Notes: a model not told the origin generated them from the letters alone. 64,000 nucleotides of DNA from an uncultured Alphaproteobacteria bacterium (GCA_944391715.1 CALXUP010000001.1:1-64000); one strand, 5' to 3'. Positions 52,490 to 61,915 are shown, counted from the stretch's first letter. Translations and numbers: made by a program.

Positions 52490-53542
52490 TTAATCAACTA
52501 CTTTTATGGTAAATTTTTCGGAATTGCCGGCCGGTGCGGCGACAGATGTCTGTGCAGATACCTGATTTTCCGGGTTCAGACTATTCTTGCGCTTATTTTC
52601 CAAGATGTCAACAATCATATCCAACTCAGCAACCGAAGCATATTGCAGAACGACTTTTCCGCCGCCCTGTTTGCTTGGCGTAATTTTTATCCGCAGCCCC
52701 AGAGATTTTTTCAAATCTTTTTCAATGGCTTCCAGATCCTCGTTCTTTTTGGCAGATTTTTTTTCTTCCGTCTTGCCGCCTTTTTCTTTCAGGCGGTTAA
52801 CGAGTTCTTCAACCTGCCGGACGCTTAAATCTTTTTGAATGATTGTTTTTGCCAATTCCTCGGCATTTTCAAGCCCTATCAGACAACGAGCATGGCCGGC
52901 GCTTAATTTACCTTCTTTTATCATTTCTTTTATCGAATCGGGCAGGCCGAGCAGACGCAACGTATTGGCAATATGGCTGCGAGATTTGCCGACAATCTGC
53001 GACAAAGCCTCCTGAGTATGAGAAAATTCGTCAATCAAACGCTGAAAACCTTCGGCCTCTTCTATGGCAGACAAATTTTCACGCAGCAGATTTTCGACCA
53101 AAGCAACTTCCAAGACTTCTTTATCATCCAGCTCTTTGATGATAACGGGAAGTTTTTCCAATCCGGCTTTTTGAGCCGCCCGCCAGCGGCGTTCGCCGGC
53201 TATAATTTCATATTTATCATCCTTTTTACGAACGAGCAGGGGTTGAAGAACGCCCTTTTCTTTGATTGATTCGGCCAAAGCGTTTAAGGCTTCTTCATCA
53301 AATTCCGTTCTCGGCTGGTATTTTCCCGGAATGATACTGCTGACCGGGATTTCAACGTCCGCATGGCTGCCTGCGGCGGAATCGGATGTTAAAAAAACAT
53401 CTTCAGCCGTTAAATCATCATCGCCCAGCAAAGCTCCGAGCCCGCGCCCGAGACTTTTGCGTTTGTGATGTTCAGAATTTTCCGTATGGGAATTTTCGTT
53501 TTCGCCGCTATTCAGCAGTTCGTCCAATTCGTTATCTAACAT
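52490..53542 (-). CDS. parB: Chromosome partitioning protein ParB
   Basis: 350 residues from the ATG at 53542, which overlaps the parA stop; AAGGAA sits upstream. N-terminal RKSLGRGLGALLG is the ParA-interacting patch, the CTPase fold follows (ISSIIPGKYQPR, GERRWRAA, ENLLRENLSAIEEAEG), then the parS-reading helix-turn-helix (SQIVGKSRSHIANTLRLL) and a C-terminal dimer domain. It loads on the parS sites found at 54895, 59639 and (one mismatch) 58126. Confidence 0.96.
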   Translation of the reverse strand: MLDNELDELLNSGENENSHTENSEHHKRKSLGRGLGALLGDDDLTAEDVFLTSDSAAGSHADVEIPVSSIIPGKYQPRTEFDEEALNALAESIKEKGVLQPLLVRKKDDKYEIIAGERRWRAAQKAGLEKLPVIIKELDDKEVLEVALVENLLRENLSAIEEAEGFQRLIDEFSHTQEALSQIVGKSRSHIANTLRLLGLPDSIKEMIKEGKLSAGHARCLIGLENAEELAKTIIQKDLSVRQVEELVNRLKEKGGKTEEKKSAKKNEDLEAIEKDLKKSLGLRIKITPSKQGGGKVVLQYASVAELDMIVDILENKRKNSLNPENQVSAQTSVAAPAGNSEKFTIKVVD

Positions 53543-54315
53543 GCAACCAGTTCCTTTTCTCTTTTTAATACTTCGCCGGTCAGGCTGATATAGGCCTGTG
53601 AGCCCGGGCATTTGAAATCATACAGCAAAACGGGTTTGCCGTGCGACGGCGCTTCCGAAATCCGGACGTTCCGCGGTATAACAGTGTTATAAACCTTTTT
53701 GCCGAAGAAGTTGCGAACATCTTCTTCTACCATCTGAGTCAGGTTGTTTCTTTTATCGTACATTGTTAAAACAACACCCTGAAGTTCTAATGACGGGTTA
53801 AATCTTTTCTTAATCGTATTAATGTTCCGAATCAAATCCGTAATGCCTTCCAGAGCCAAAAATTCACATTGCAGCGGAACAATTACGGCATTGGCTGCTA
53901 CAAGCGCGTTTATGGTTACCAGGCTCAAAGAAGGCGGGCAATCAATCAGAACATAATCATAGTTGACGGCGTCACGCTGGATGGCCTTTTTTAATGCATA
54001 TTCACGGTTATCCATATCGACGAGCTCTATTTCGGCTCCGGCGAGATCAGGAGACGACGGTACCAGAGAAAAGTTTGGAATCTCCGTCCAGACAATCGCT
54101 TCGCTTAATTTGCGGGCACCCAGGAGAACTTCGTAAGAAGATACCATACGGCCGCGTTTGTCAATGCCCATGGAAGTTGACGCATTTCCCTGCGGATCCA
54201 AATCAATTACCAAAACCTTTTTGCCGGTGGCGGCCATTGCCGTTGCAACATTGACCGTGGTCGTGGTCTTGCCGACGCCGCCTTTGCGGTTGGCTATAGC
54301 AATTATTCTTGGCAT
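53536..54315 (-). CDS. parA: Chromosome partitioning ATPase ParA
   Basis: 259 residues. Deviant Walker A NRKGGVGKTTTTVNVA (about 8-23), DLDPQGNASTSMG, YDYVLIDCPPSL and PLQCEFLALEG are all present. Segregates chromosome origins by ATP-dependent DNA binding with ParB. It overlaps parB by 7 bases and follows rsmG by 3, the usual rsmG-parA-parB order near the origin. Confidence 0.97.
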   Translation of the reverse strand: MPRIIAIANRKGGVGKTTTTVNVATAMAATGKKVLVIDLDPQGNASTSMGIDKRGRMVSSYEVLLGARKLSEAIVWTEIPNFSLVPSSPDLAGAEIELVDMDNREYALKKAIQRDAVNYDYVLIDCPPSLSLVTINALVAANAVIVPLQCEFLALEGITDLIRNINTIKKRFNPSLELQGVVLTMYDKRNNLTQMVEEDVRNFFGKKVYNTVIPRNVRISEAPSHGKPVLLYDFKCPGSQAYISLTGEVLKREKELVAC

Positions 54316-54318
54316 ATA

Positions 54319-54936
54319 TTATCTCCTTTTCTGAATATCCGTTATAATTAAAATAACACCTTCATCGCTTTCGCTGCCGGGCAAAATTTCAATAGAGAAA
54401 TTCCAAAACTTTTCAGCTTCTTCTATTTCTTCTTTATAACTTTTGCCTTTGAGAAAAATACATTTGGTTTTTGGTGTACAAAATTTTTGAGCATAGCCTA
54501 ACAGACTGTTTAAAGAAGCCATTGCACGCGATGTTATGGCAGCTGCCGGTTCGGCCGGCAAGTTTTCAATCCGTTCATTTATAACTTCAACGTTAGTTAT
54601 ACCTGTTATTTTCTTAACTTCTTTTAAATACAGCGTTTTTTTACTAATACTTTCTACAAGCTTAAATTTTAAATACGGCGTTTTTTCTTGAGCCATAACA
54701 GCCAGCACCATTCCAGGAAACCCAGCTCCAGAGCCAAAATCGTAGACAACACCTTTATTCGGAAGCAAAGAAAAAATTTGCATAGAATCTAAAAAATGAC
54801 GTTTCCAGGCGTTTTCCAATGAACTGCGACTGACAAGATTCATACGGTTTTGCCACTCATAAAGTGATGACTCGTATAACTTTAACTTGTCCATTGTTTC
54901 ACGTGAAACAGTATATTTACGCTCTAAATTTTCCAT
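54319..54936 (-). CDS. rsmG: 16S rRNA (guanine527-N7)-methyltransferase
   Basis: 205 residues. AdoMet-binding VYDFGSGAGFPGMVLAVM (about 64-81), ITSRAMASLNSLL and CIFLKGKSY are the family motifs, and NLVSRSSLENAWKRHFLDSMQI precedes them. The sequence YTVSRETMDK at residues 8-17 is encoded through a perfect parS site. It methylates G527 of 16S rRNA. First gene of rsmG-parA-parB; about 157 AT-rich bases separate it from the PHP gene. Confidence 0.95.
   Translation of the reverse strand: MENLERKYTVSRETMDKLKLYESSLYEWQNRMNLVSRSSLENAWKRHFLDSMQIFSLLPNKGVVYDFGSGAGFPGMVLAVMAQEKTPYLKFKLVESISKKTLYLKEVKKITGITNVEVINERIENLPAEPAAAITSRAMASLNSLLGYAQKFCTPKTKCIFLKGKSYKEEIEEAEKFWNFSIEILPGSESDEGVILIITDIQKRR
54895..54910. 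promoter_or_regulatory. parS site, perfect
   Basis: TGTTTCACGTGAAACA, identical to the bacterial parS consensus, inside the rsmG coding region. Confidence 0.93.
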
Positions 54937-55093
54937 AAAATATTTATATAATTTTTATAAAAAATTTAAAATACAAAAAACGTAGTTATAAACATCTAAT
55001 TTATAACAAAAGCACAAGCAGAATACACAATTTTTCTTTTATAAAAAAGATTCTAAAATCAACAGGTTAGACATAGTTTCTTGACTCAAACCA

Positions 55094-55933
55094 TCAAAAT
55101 TTATTTAATTTCCAACGATTTTTATATTCAAGACTTTGCAATAATCTTTCAGCGTCGGCAAAATTACGGCATAATTCGCTTGTTCGATGGGCATCATCAC
55201 TGATAAGAATTGGAATATTGAGCATATGCATTTTTTGCAGCAGTATCGGTGCCGGGTAATAATGCCCGTCTTTTCGGAGTCCTTTAGTGCTTAACTCCGC
55301 CGGAATATTGTTTTTTGCCAGAGTCTGCAGCAGCTGTTCTTTTTCCGGCATAAAACTTTCGTCATTGCACCCCGGAACCCTTCGCATATAATCAATATGC
55401 GCCACAAAATCAAATAATCCGCTGGCGGCGGCCTTTTTTATGGTCAGAAAATGCCGGCGGAGAAAATCTTTTTGCTGAGAAGGATTCGGAATATGTTTGG
55501 TTAATTCATCGGCATCAATGGGATATTCACAATTTTCAGGAAAAAGAAAATGATTACCGGTAATATAATAATCCAGATTCGTTTGTTTTCGGAAATTTTT
55601 AAATTCTTCCAACCAACCGTCATAAGTAAAAAAATCTACTTCGGCGCCAACAAAAATTTTTAGAGGATAGCTCTTTTTAAGTTTTTCTATTTTAGCCTTA
55701 TAATTTGCAAAAGCCTCGGCGGCTTCAGCAAAATCTGTTCGATAGATGTGGGCGCCGTGATAAGCCTGAAGTTTTGACCAACTCGGGCTCTGTTTAAAAT
55801 TTTTATGAACGACCAGATGTTCGGAAAAGCCAACCTCTGCCAATCCGCATTTAACGGCTTGTTCCAACATTTCTTCGGCAGCATTACGACCGTCAGAAAA
55901 CAACGTATGTGTGTGATAACTAAAATTTTGCAT
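55094..55933 (-). CDS. PHP-domain phosphoesterase, histidinol-phosphatase-like
   Basis: 279 residues. The metal-binding PHP motifs are visible: YHTHTLFSDGRNAAEEML at the start (HxH and Asp), EVGFSEH, GAEVDFF, FDFVAHIDYMRR and ISDDAHRTSELC. This matches the HisJ-type histidinol-phosphate phosphatase group, but a role in histidine synthesis is not supported by the neighbours; it follows the MurA-like gene by 2 bases and could serve another phosphate ester. Confidence 0.75.
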   Translation of the reverse strand: MQNFSYHTHTLFSDGRNAAEEMLEQAVKCGLAEVGFSEHLVVHKNFKQSPSWSKLQAYHGAHIYRTDFAEAAEAFANYKAKIEKLKKSYPLKIFVGAEVDFFTYDGWLEEFKNFRKQTNLDYYITGNHFLFPENCEYPIDADELTKHIPNPSQQKDFLRRHFLTIKKAAASGLFDFVAHIDYMRRVPGCNDESFMPEKEQLLQTLAKNNIPAELSTKGLRKDGHYYPAPILLQKMHMLNIPILISDDAHRTSELCRNFADAERLLQSLEYKNRWKLNKF

Positions 55934-55935
55934 AA

Positions 55936-57360
55936 CTAAACTTCATAATACGGTAAAAGTTCAATATCTTCCCCTTCTGCAGAAGTTTGAATATCTATGC
56001 CTATATTTTGTAAATTATGCACCAGGTTCGGGTATCCGCGCAGAGCATAAGAAGGCGTTTTAATCGTGCTTTTTCCTTCTGCAACGGCAGCAGTCAAAAT
56101 CAGACCGATGGTGCCGCGCAAATCCATTCCGCTAACATCGGCACCATGATATTTTGACGGGTGGATTTTAACAATCAGGGCTTCTTTGTTGGCAATGACC
56201 TGGCTGGTTACGATATCTATTTTTTCATTTTCGCAACGTAATCCGAATTTGCGCATTTCTTTTAAATGTCCGTCGCGTCCCGGCCAAATGGCATCGGTTA
56301 TCATTGAATCGTTCTCGGCAAGACCCAATATCGGTGTCCAAATTTGCTGGATATCCGTTTCAGCTCCGGGAAAAGGCGTCATTTGCATAATCACACCGTT
56401 AAATTTCGGCCGATTGCAAAAGTTAAAACTAAGCTGCGTTCTGTCGGGAGAATAAAAAATTCCGCTTGAAAACATTTTATTTAATTGGGAAAACCACGGG
56501 CGGCAATGCTCAAAATTGATGCCGTTAATCTGAATCTCGCCTTTTGTTCCCAAAGCAAGCAGAGCATAAGTCGCGGCCTCAATCCGATCCGGTATAACAT
56601 AAAAACTTCCGCCTTTGAGCAGAGATTTGTTTTTTCCGTCGTAAATTATGCCGGTGCTTTCACTGCCGGTAAGCCCCAATCCCATCTGCTGCAGCATATC
56701 TATCAGATTTGAAACCTCCGGCTCAAGCGAGGCATTATAAATCATTTTAACATCCTGGGCGCCGGCAACAGCCAAAAGCCAGTGAAATGTTGCCCCGTGA
56801 GAAACGCGCAATGTGGTATAAATCGGCCGGACGGTTTCCGGACTTTTTTTCGGAAGGGTGAAAATCAGATAATTTCCTTTGTCGGTATTTTCTTCTTCTA
56901 TCGATGCTCCCAAGACCGAACGGATTAAATCTTCATGAAAATCGGTCGGACGTTTGCCGCCAAAAGAACAACCGCCCGGAATGTAAACCTTCAGGCTGTC
57001 AAATTCTTTAGTATAACGAAAGCGGGCCAGTAGCGATCCCCAAAGGTAATAGCTTGCGCGAATATGCGAAGCTTTTTGCGAAACAACATTATTGCTGATT
57101 TTGGCTGCATGGAGATATAAAATTTTCTGCCGGAAATTGTAGCGAACATCGACGCCTAATTCTATCAATATCTGTCCTAATTCCAGAACATCGCTGATAT
57201 TCGGGACATTGTGCAAAATTACTGGCTCGTCCGTCAGCAATGATGCGCACATCAACCCGAGAATCGAGTTTTTTGCTCCGCTGATGTCAACGGAACCGGC
57301 AACCGGTTTTCCGCCGTTGATAATTAACTTTTCCGGAATAAAAAATCTTGATTTCAGCAT
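55936..57360 (-). CDS. MurA-like enolpyruvyl transferase
   Basis: 474 residues, about 55 longer than E. coli MurA. Catalytic residues are present: Lys in VDISGAKNSILG, Cys in IPGGCSFGGKRPTDFH (the PEP-adduct cysteine, followed by Arg), Asp in GAETDIQQIWTP and Arg in MDLRGTIG. One extra residue in the GGC loop and many substitutions set it apart from housekeeping MurA. It may be the cell's UDP-GlcNAc enolpyruvyl transferase or a paralogue. Lies between the HD genes and the PHP gene in one transcript. Confidence 0.8.
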   Translation of the reverse strand: MLKSRFFIPEKLIINGGKPVAGSVDISGAKNSILGLMCASLLTDEPVILHNVPNISDVLELGQILIELGVDVRYNFRQKILYLHAAKISNNVVSQKASHIRASYYLWGSLLARFRYTKEFDSLKVYIPGGCSFGGKRPTDFHEDLIRSVLGASIEEENTDKGNYLIFTLPKKSPETVRPIYTTLRVSHGATFHWLLAVAGAQDVKMIYNASLEPEVSNLIDMLQQMGLGLTGSESTGIIYDGKNKSLLKGGSFYVIPDRIEAATYALLALGTKGEIQINGINFEHCRPWFSQLNKMFSSGIFYSPDRTQLSFNFCNRPKFNGVIMQMTPFPGAETDIQQIWTPILGLAENDSMITDAIWPGRDGHLKEMRKFGLRCENEKIDIVTSQVIANKEALIVKIHPSKYHGADVSGMDLRGTIGLILTAAVAEGKSTIKTPSYALRGYPNLVHNLQNIGIDIQTSAEGEDIELLPYYEV

Positions 57361-57418
57361 TGCGCACCTTCCTTTATTTTGATTGTGCGTATTATATTTT
57401 ATAATGGTTAATTCCGGC

Positions 57419-58054
57419 TTAATAATCCCGGTCTTTTATTCCCAGAAGATTGTAGACATTGGTCCCGCACAAAGTATCAAAATGCTTTTTTAAGGGCAGA
57501 GCATCGCGAATCAGGTTTTGTTTTTGAGTGGCTGACAGATGATAACGCCGGGCAATGCCTTCGGCTCGTTGTTCAATGGTTACAAAGTTAAAATCTTCGG
57601 TCAGCATATCGCAAAACTGGATTAAGCGGTCATAATCATTATATTCATAATTGCGGAGTTTTGTTTTTGCCCAATCAAGCCATTCTTTTGGATAGTTATA
57701 TTCTTCATCCGAAAAATTTTGAATATGAAAAGTATGTGTCAGGCAAATGCGGGCAACGTCATCATAGCCGAGCTTTAACATTTCTTCATAGCCTTCACGT
57801 CCGTGAAAGCGGTTTTCTTCCCGTTCGTTAATTCTTTTGCCGTAATCGTGCAAAAGACCTAATATATAAGCTTTTTCAGAATCAAGAAAAGGGATGCGTT
57901 CTGCAATAATTTTGGCAAAACGCGCAACATTTCTGGTATGAAAGGCGTAAGCGTCCCGGTCTTTAAAAGGATAAGGTTTAGACAAGCGGTTAAGAATTAC
58001 CGCATGCCAAAGTTTCTCGGCCGTGACCAGATCCGGAAATTTGGGTTTTATCAT
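57419..58054 (-). CDS. HD-domain protein, paralogue 1
   Basis: 211 residues. His and HD metal ligands in SEKAYILGLLHDYGKRI with the following FHGREGYEEML, VARICLTHTF, then YNDYDRLIQFCDMLTED and a tail ending YNLLGI. The pattern is that of a small metal-dependent phosphohydrolase of HD type; no substrate can be read. TAGGAG lies 6 bases before the ATG at 58054. The gene overlaps the C-terminal codons of paralogue 2 by 65 bases. Members of a three-gene tandem set downstream of mnmG. Confidence 0.72.
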   Translation of the reverse strand: MIKPKFPDLVTAEKLWHAVILNRLSKPYPFKDRDAYAFHTRNVARFAKIIAERIPFLDSEKAYILGLLHDYGKRINEREENRFHGREGYEEMLKLGYDDVARICLTHTFHIQNFSDEEYNYPKEWLDWAKTKLRNYEYNDYDRLIQFCDMLTEDFNFVTIEQRAEGIARRYHLSATQKQNLIRDALPLKKHFDTLCGTNVYNLLGIKDRDY

Positions 58055-58673
58055 ATTTTACTCCTACCAAGTCGTAAATATTCCGGCCGCAGATTTGTTC
58101 AAAATATGCCTTGATTTGCTGCAATTGTTTCACGTGAATCAAAATTCCGGGATTATTGTAACGCCGCGCCAAACTGGCAAAACGGTATTCTATCGTACAA
58201 GTCGTCCCTTTGTCATTTAGCACGTCAGCCAGCTGCAGCAACAGGTCGTAATCATTATAGGTCACGTTTTTGAGATACGCCTGACATTTTAACAAATCAT
58301 CATACGGCTGGGTAAATTTTTCAATATCAAAATCTTTATCATAAAAACTATGGGTAATGCATACGCGGGCAACATCGTCATATCCTTCTGACATCATCCA
58401 GTCAAAACCGACGTTGGCATGAAACCGATTTTCGGCAAACTCATCTACACAGCGGCCGCAATCATGCAACAATCCCAGGACATAGGCTTTTTCAGAATCA
58501 AGCCCGGGACAGCAGCCGGCTATTTTTTCGGCAATTGAGGCAACAGCATGGCAATGTTTGCGAAATTCAGTTTCCCATTCCGGCTTAAAAGGATATTTTG
58601 TGGCATTGCGTTTTTGAATCACTGTTTCAAAAATCTCTTCCGCTTTTTTTCTGGTGGGAAACAACCGATTCAT
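57990..58673 (-). CDS. HD-domain protein, paralogue 2
   Basis: 227 residues. Same plan as its neighbours: CPGLDSEKAYVLGLLHDCGRCVDEF, FHANVGFDWMM, DDVARVCITHSF, YNDYDLLLQLADVL, then a tail ending IYDLVGVKYDK. The reading frame continues 20 residues beyond the point where the paralogues stop, running into the next gene's start, so the true end could differ. A parS-like site (one mismatch) lies inside the gene. Confidence 0.7.
   Translation of the reverse strand: MNRLFPTRKKAEEIFETVIQKRNATKYPFKPEWETEFRKHCHAVASIAEKIAGCCPGLDSEKAYVLGLLHDCGRCVDEFAENRFHANVGFDWMMSEGYDDVARVCITHSFYDKDFDIEKFTQPYDDLLKCQAYLKNVTYNDYDLLLQLADVLNDKGTTCTIEYRFASLARRYNNPGILIHVKQLQQIKAYFEQICGRNIYDLVGVKYDKTQISGSGHGRETLACGNS
58126..58141. 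promoter_or_regulatory. parS-like site, one mismatch
   Basis: TGTTTCACGTGAATCA differs from parS only at position 14; inside the second HD gene. Confidence 0.7.
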
Positions 58674-58708
58674 TTTTCAGACTTTCCTCTTTAAATACAT
58701 TGTCTAAA

Positions 58709-59338
58709 TCAAACGGATATTTTATGTTCTATTTCCAATAAATCATAAATATTGCACCGGCATTTTTCATCGAAGTACTTTTTCAATTCATTCATTTTTT
58801 TAATCGAGGCTTTTACAACCTGATCATTCAGATTATGTCTTTTGGCAACGCTGTCAAAACGATATTCTATAGTGCACTGACGGCCGCAATCATTTAAAAT
58901 ATCAGCCAGTTGAACCAGATAGTCATAATCGTTAAAAGACAAAGATTTAAGAAGTTCGCGACTGCGAACATAATCCTGCGGTTTCATCCGGTACATTGAA
59001 AGATTTAACTGCGGTTCATAAAAACAGTGTGTAAAAGCAATACGGGCAGCATCGGGCATATTATGAGAAACAAGATAATCGAAACCGGTCAGGCCATGAA
59101 AAATGCCTTCGGTTCTTTCGTCTTTTATTCTGCCGGCATCATGCAAAAGTCCGTATATATATGATTTTTCAGGATCAAGATTTGAGGAGGCCTGAGCAAT
59201 TTTTTTAGAAATAAAGGCGACGGAAAGGCAATGGTCATAAAATTTTTGTTCCATTTCCTGAGAAAACGGACAAGATGAAAGTCTGCGCGTTTCTATTACA
59301 TTATTTAAAAGAGATTTTGCTTTTTCAACTTCTGACAT
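58709..59338 (-). CDS. HD-domain protein, paralogue 3
   Basis: 209 residues. Again SNLDPEKSYIYGLLHDAGRIKDE, FHGLTGFDYL, DAARIAFTHCF, FNDYDYLVQLADIL and a tail ending IYDLLEIEHK. The three HD proteins share the same order of motifs but differ in residues, so the duplication is not recent. Its ATG is 3 bases after the mnmG stop, making it the second gene of that transcript. Confidence 0.72.
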   Translation of the reverse strand: MSEVEKAKSLLNNVIETRRLSSCPFSQEMEQKFYDHCLSVAFISKKIAQASSNLDPEKSYIYGLLHDAGRIKDERTEGIFHGLTGFDYLVSHNMPDAARIAFTHCFYEPQLNLSMYRMKPQDYVRSRELLKSLSFNDYDYLVQLADILNDCGRQCTIEYRFDSVAKRHNLNDQVVKASIKKMNELKKYFDEKCRCNIYDLLEIEHKISV

Positions 59339-59341
59339 TAG

Positions 59342-61192
59342 CTACCTGTTTACATAAGATAAAATCGCCATAATCGCAGCAGGGGTAACCCCCGGAATGC
59401 GGGATGCTTCACCGATTGTCGCCGGACGGACTTTACTGAGTTTGAAAATCATTTCACGCGACAGGCCGCCGATTTTGCCGTAATCAATATCATCGCGCAA
59501 GCGCAGATTCTCATCTTTCTTGAATATTTGAATATCTGCCAACTGACGTTTTAAATATCCGGCATATTTTGCCTCAATTTCAATTTCTTCATAGACATCG
59601 GCCGGAATATCTTTTAATTCAGGCCAGATGTTTGTTATTGTTTCACGTGAAACACCTTCGTAAGACATTACATTAAAAGCCGTTCTTTTGGTTCCGTCTT
59701 TTTTGGTTTTAATCCCAAATTTTTCCAGCTCATTCGGCGTGATGAAAAGTTGGTCGGTTAATTGACGATATTGATTTATTTTGTTCGCTTTTGCTTTAAA
59801 TACACTGTATCTATTTTCTCCGACACAGCCGGCTTTATATCCTTTTTCCGTCAGACGGGCATCGGCATTATCAGCCCGCAGATAAAGGCGGTATTCTGAG
59901 CGCGACGTAAACATACGATAAGGTTCATCAACGCCTTTTGTTATCAAATCATCTATCATTACGCCGATATAAGCTTCACTGCGGTCAATTTCAAAACCTG
60001 GTTTTTCCAAGGCTTTCAAGCCGGCGTTCACTCCGGCCAGTAACCCTTGGGCGGCAGCTTCCTCATAACCGGTCGTTCCGTTAATCTGTCCGGCCAAAAA
60101 CAGTCCGGGAACTTTTTTACATTCCAAGTGATTGTTCAGCTCCTGCGGATCTACAAAATCATATTCAATAGCGTAAGCCGGGCGCAGGATTTCAACATTT
60201 TCCAATCCCTTTATCGTATGGATAAATTCTTCCTGAACATCCGCCGGTAAAGAAGTCGAAATACCGTTCGGATAAACTACATCGGTATTCAGTCCTTCCG
60301 GTTCCAAAAAAATCTGATGACTGGTGCGATCGGCAAATTTAACAAGCTTATCTTCAATGCTCGGGCAATAACGCGGTCCGATGCCGGTAATTAATCCGGA
60401 GAAGAGGGCGCATTTATCAAAATTTGCACGAATGATTTCATGCGTTTTTTCATTGGTATGCGTAATATGGCACTGAATTTGCGGATTGGTGATTTCTTTG
60501 GTCAAATAGGAAAAGGGAACCGGAGGATTGTCGCCGTCCTGCGTTTCCAATATATCCCAATTAATAGTCTTTCCGTTTAATCGTGCCGGCGTTCCCGTTT
60601 TTAACCGTCCGACTTTTAGTCCGACAGACTTTAAATACGGTGTTATTCCCGTGCAGGTTACATCATTAACCCGGCCGCCGATTGTTGTCTGGTGTCCGAT
60701 AAACATTACGCCGTTCAAAAAAGTGCCGGAAGTCAGAATCACTGTTTTAGATTTTATTTTGCCACCATCGGCCAAAACAACACCGGTAATTTTATTTTCA
60801 TCAAAAATCAGACCTTCAACCGCGGCCTCTATAATTTCTAAATTTTTTTGCTCTCGCAAAGCTTCCAGCATGTATTTTTTATACAAATCTCTGTCAGCCT
60901 GAGCACGCGGGCCACGAACGGCCGGACCTTTGGAGGCGTTTAACATTCTAAACTGGATGCCGGCCTTATCTATAACTTTTGCCATTAAGCCGTCAAGCGC
61001 GTCAATTTCCCTTACCAAATGACCTTTGCCCAGTCCGCCGATTGCCGGATTGCAGGACATTTCGCCAATTGTAGAAATTTTGTGTGTTATTAAAGCCGTT
61101 TTTGCGCCGACACGAGCCGCTGCCGCACAGGCTTCACACCCGGCATGTCCGCCGCCAACGACTATTACGTCATATTCTTTATTATTATTCAT
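59342..61192 (-). CDS. mnmG: tRNA uridine 5-carboxymethylaminomethyl modification enzyme MnmG
   Basis: 616 residues from the ATG at 61192 (AGG upstream); the frame extends further without a good start. FAD-binding [24 protein letters not shown] at the N-terminus, then [30 protein letters not shown], and [19 protein letters not shown], as in GidA/MnmG. With MnmE it makes the cmnm5 group on U34 of tRNAs. A perfect parS lies within it (59639). It leads mnmG-HD-HD-HD-murA-like-PHP. Confidence 0.96.
   Translation of the reverse strand: MNNNKEYDVIVVGGGHAGCEACAAAARVGAKTALITHKISTIGEMSCNPAIGGLGKGHLVREIDALDGLMAKVIDKAGIQFRMLNASKGPAVRGPRAQADRDLYKKYMLEALREQKNLEIIEAAVEGLIFDENKITGVVLADGGKIKSKTVILTSGTFLNGVMFIGHQTTIGGRVNDVTCTGITPYLKSVGLKVGRLKTGTPARLNGKTINWDILETQDGDNPPVPFSYLTKEITNPQIQCHITHTNEKTHEIIRANFDKCALFSGLITGIGPRYCPSIEDKLVKFADRTSHQIFLEPEGLNTDVVYPNGISTSLPADVQEEFIHTIKGLENVEILRPAYAIEYDFVDPQELNNHLECKKVPGLFLAGQINGTTGYEEAAAQGLLAGVNAGLKALEKPGFEIDRSEAYIGVMIDDLITKGVDEPYRMFTSRSEYRLYLRADNADARLTEKGYKAGCVGENRYSVFKAKANKINQYRQLTDQLFITPNELEKFGIKTKKDGTKRTAFNVMSYEGVSRETITNIWPELKDIPADVYEEIEIEAKYAGYLKRQLADIQIFKKDENLRLRDDIDYGKIGGLSREMIFKLSKVRPATIGEASRIPGVTPAAIMAILSYVNR
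59639..59654. promoter_or_regulatory. parS site, perfect
   Basis: TGTTTCACGTGAAACA inside mnmG, encoding GVSRET in the protein. Confidence 0.93.
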
Positions 61193-61387
61193 TATTTCTG
61201 ACCTAAGTTCTTTTGTCTTGGGTATAATATAACTGATAAAAGTTTGCAAGAGATTAATAGGGTATAAATTGTTCCCTCCCTCTGAATTCACTCTTTATTT
61301 ATTTTATAATTTTATTTTTCATTGTTACTTTTTAAGTGCTAAAAAGTTCTTTTCTTATTTCTTGTTTTTTATCTGAAATTATTTTTC

Positions 61388-61506
61388 ATTGTTACTTTTT
61401 GAATGTCAAAAAATCTTTTCCTTACTTCTTGTTTTGTTTTTTTATCCGAAATTATTTTTTCTTTGTTACTTTTTGGGTGCCAAAAAGTAACCAAAAAAGC
61501 AGCCCT
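61388..61506. repeat. 119-bp repeat, second copy
   Basis: Near-identical to 40554-40672, including the palindrome GTTACTTTTTGG / CCAAAAAGTAAC at 61465-61491. Partial tandem pieces of the same (TTGTTACTTTTTAAGTG) are present just before. Confidence 0.7.
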
Positions 61507-61612
61507 ACGCTCATTTGCTTAGGTTTCAGAGCAAAATTAACCTCGCTACGCTCTCTACCATTGTGCTTCAATTTCGGTTTTTGCTCCAAAACCTAAGCCA
61601 TTCGCAAAGGGC
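61502..61612. repeat. Variable-stem long hairpin, copy H3
   Basis: Outer GCCCT / AGGGC and a 20-bp stem starting GCTTAGGTTTCAGAGC (61517-61536 with 61578-61598), mismatched at positions 11 and 12. Loop shared with H2 (CTCGCTACGCTCTCTACC, ATTGTGCTTCAAT). Confidence 0.7.
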
Positions 61613-61668
61613 ACTCAATCGTGCCCAAATGGATGTTTTGTGCTTTTTTTGATATGACAGAAAAGTTA

Positions 61669-61800
61669 GCCCTGAACTCGTTTTCTAAGTCTTCGTGAAA
61701 AAGTTCAGGCCGTCTAAGCCAAGGCTAAGACGGCAAGAAGGCACATAGTGTTTTTAATTTCCTCTTTTTCACAAAGACTAAGAAGTACTCGTTAAAGGGC
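61669..61800. repeat. Variable-stem long hairpin, copy H4
   Basis: Outer GCCCT / AGGGC and a 19-bp stem CTAAGTCTTCGTGAAAAAG (61685-61703) with 61764-61782, mismatched at positions 3 and 10. Its loop is longer and carries a small extra hairpin GCCGTCTAAG / CTAAGACGGC. Confidence 0.7.
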
Positions 61801-61915
61801 ATTTCTAACGCCCCCTGCCCCCCTCTTAGCAAAGAGGGGGTATAAAGTTTCTAAACCTAAGCTATTCGCAAAGGGTAGTTAAAAGTGCCGGACGAGGGAT
61901 TGTGCTTGAGGTATT

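Noticed and set aside
54937..55093. AT-rich gap between rsmG and the PHP gene as replication origin
   Set aside because: AT-rich and near parS, but no DnaA boxes matching TTATNCACA were found, so no claim is made.
57419..59338. HD gene cluster as an antiphage nucleotide-signalling system
   Set aside because: No nucleotidyltransferase, effector or other defence gene lies beside it, and the operon is anchored to mnmG.
61258..61860. CRISPR-like array of repeated words
   Set aside because: Repeats are not evenly spaced or short, the stems vary, and no cas gene is present.
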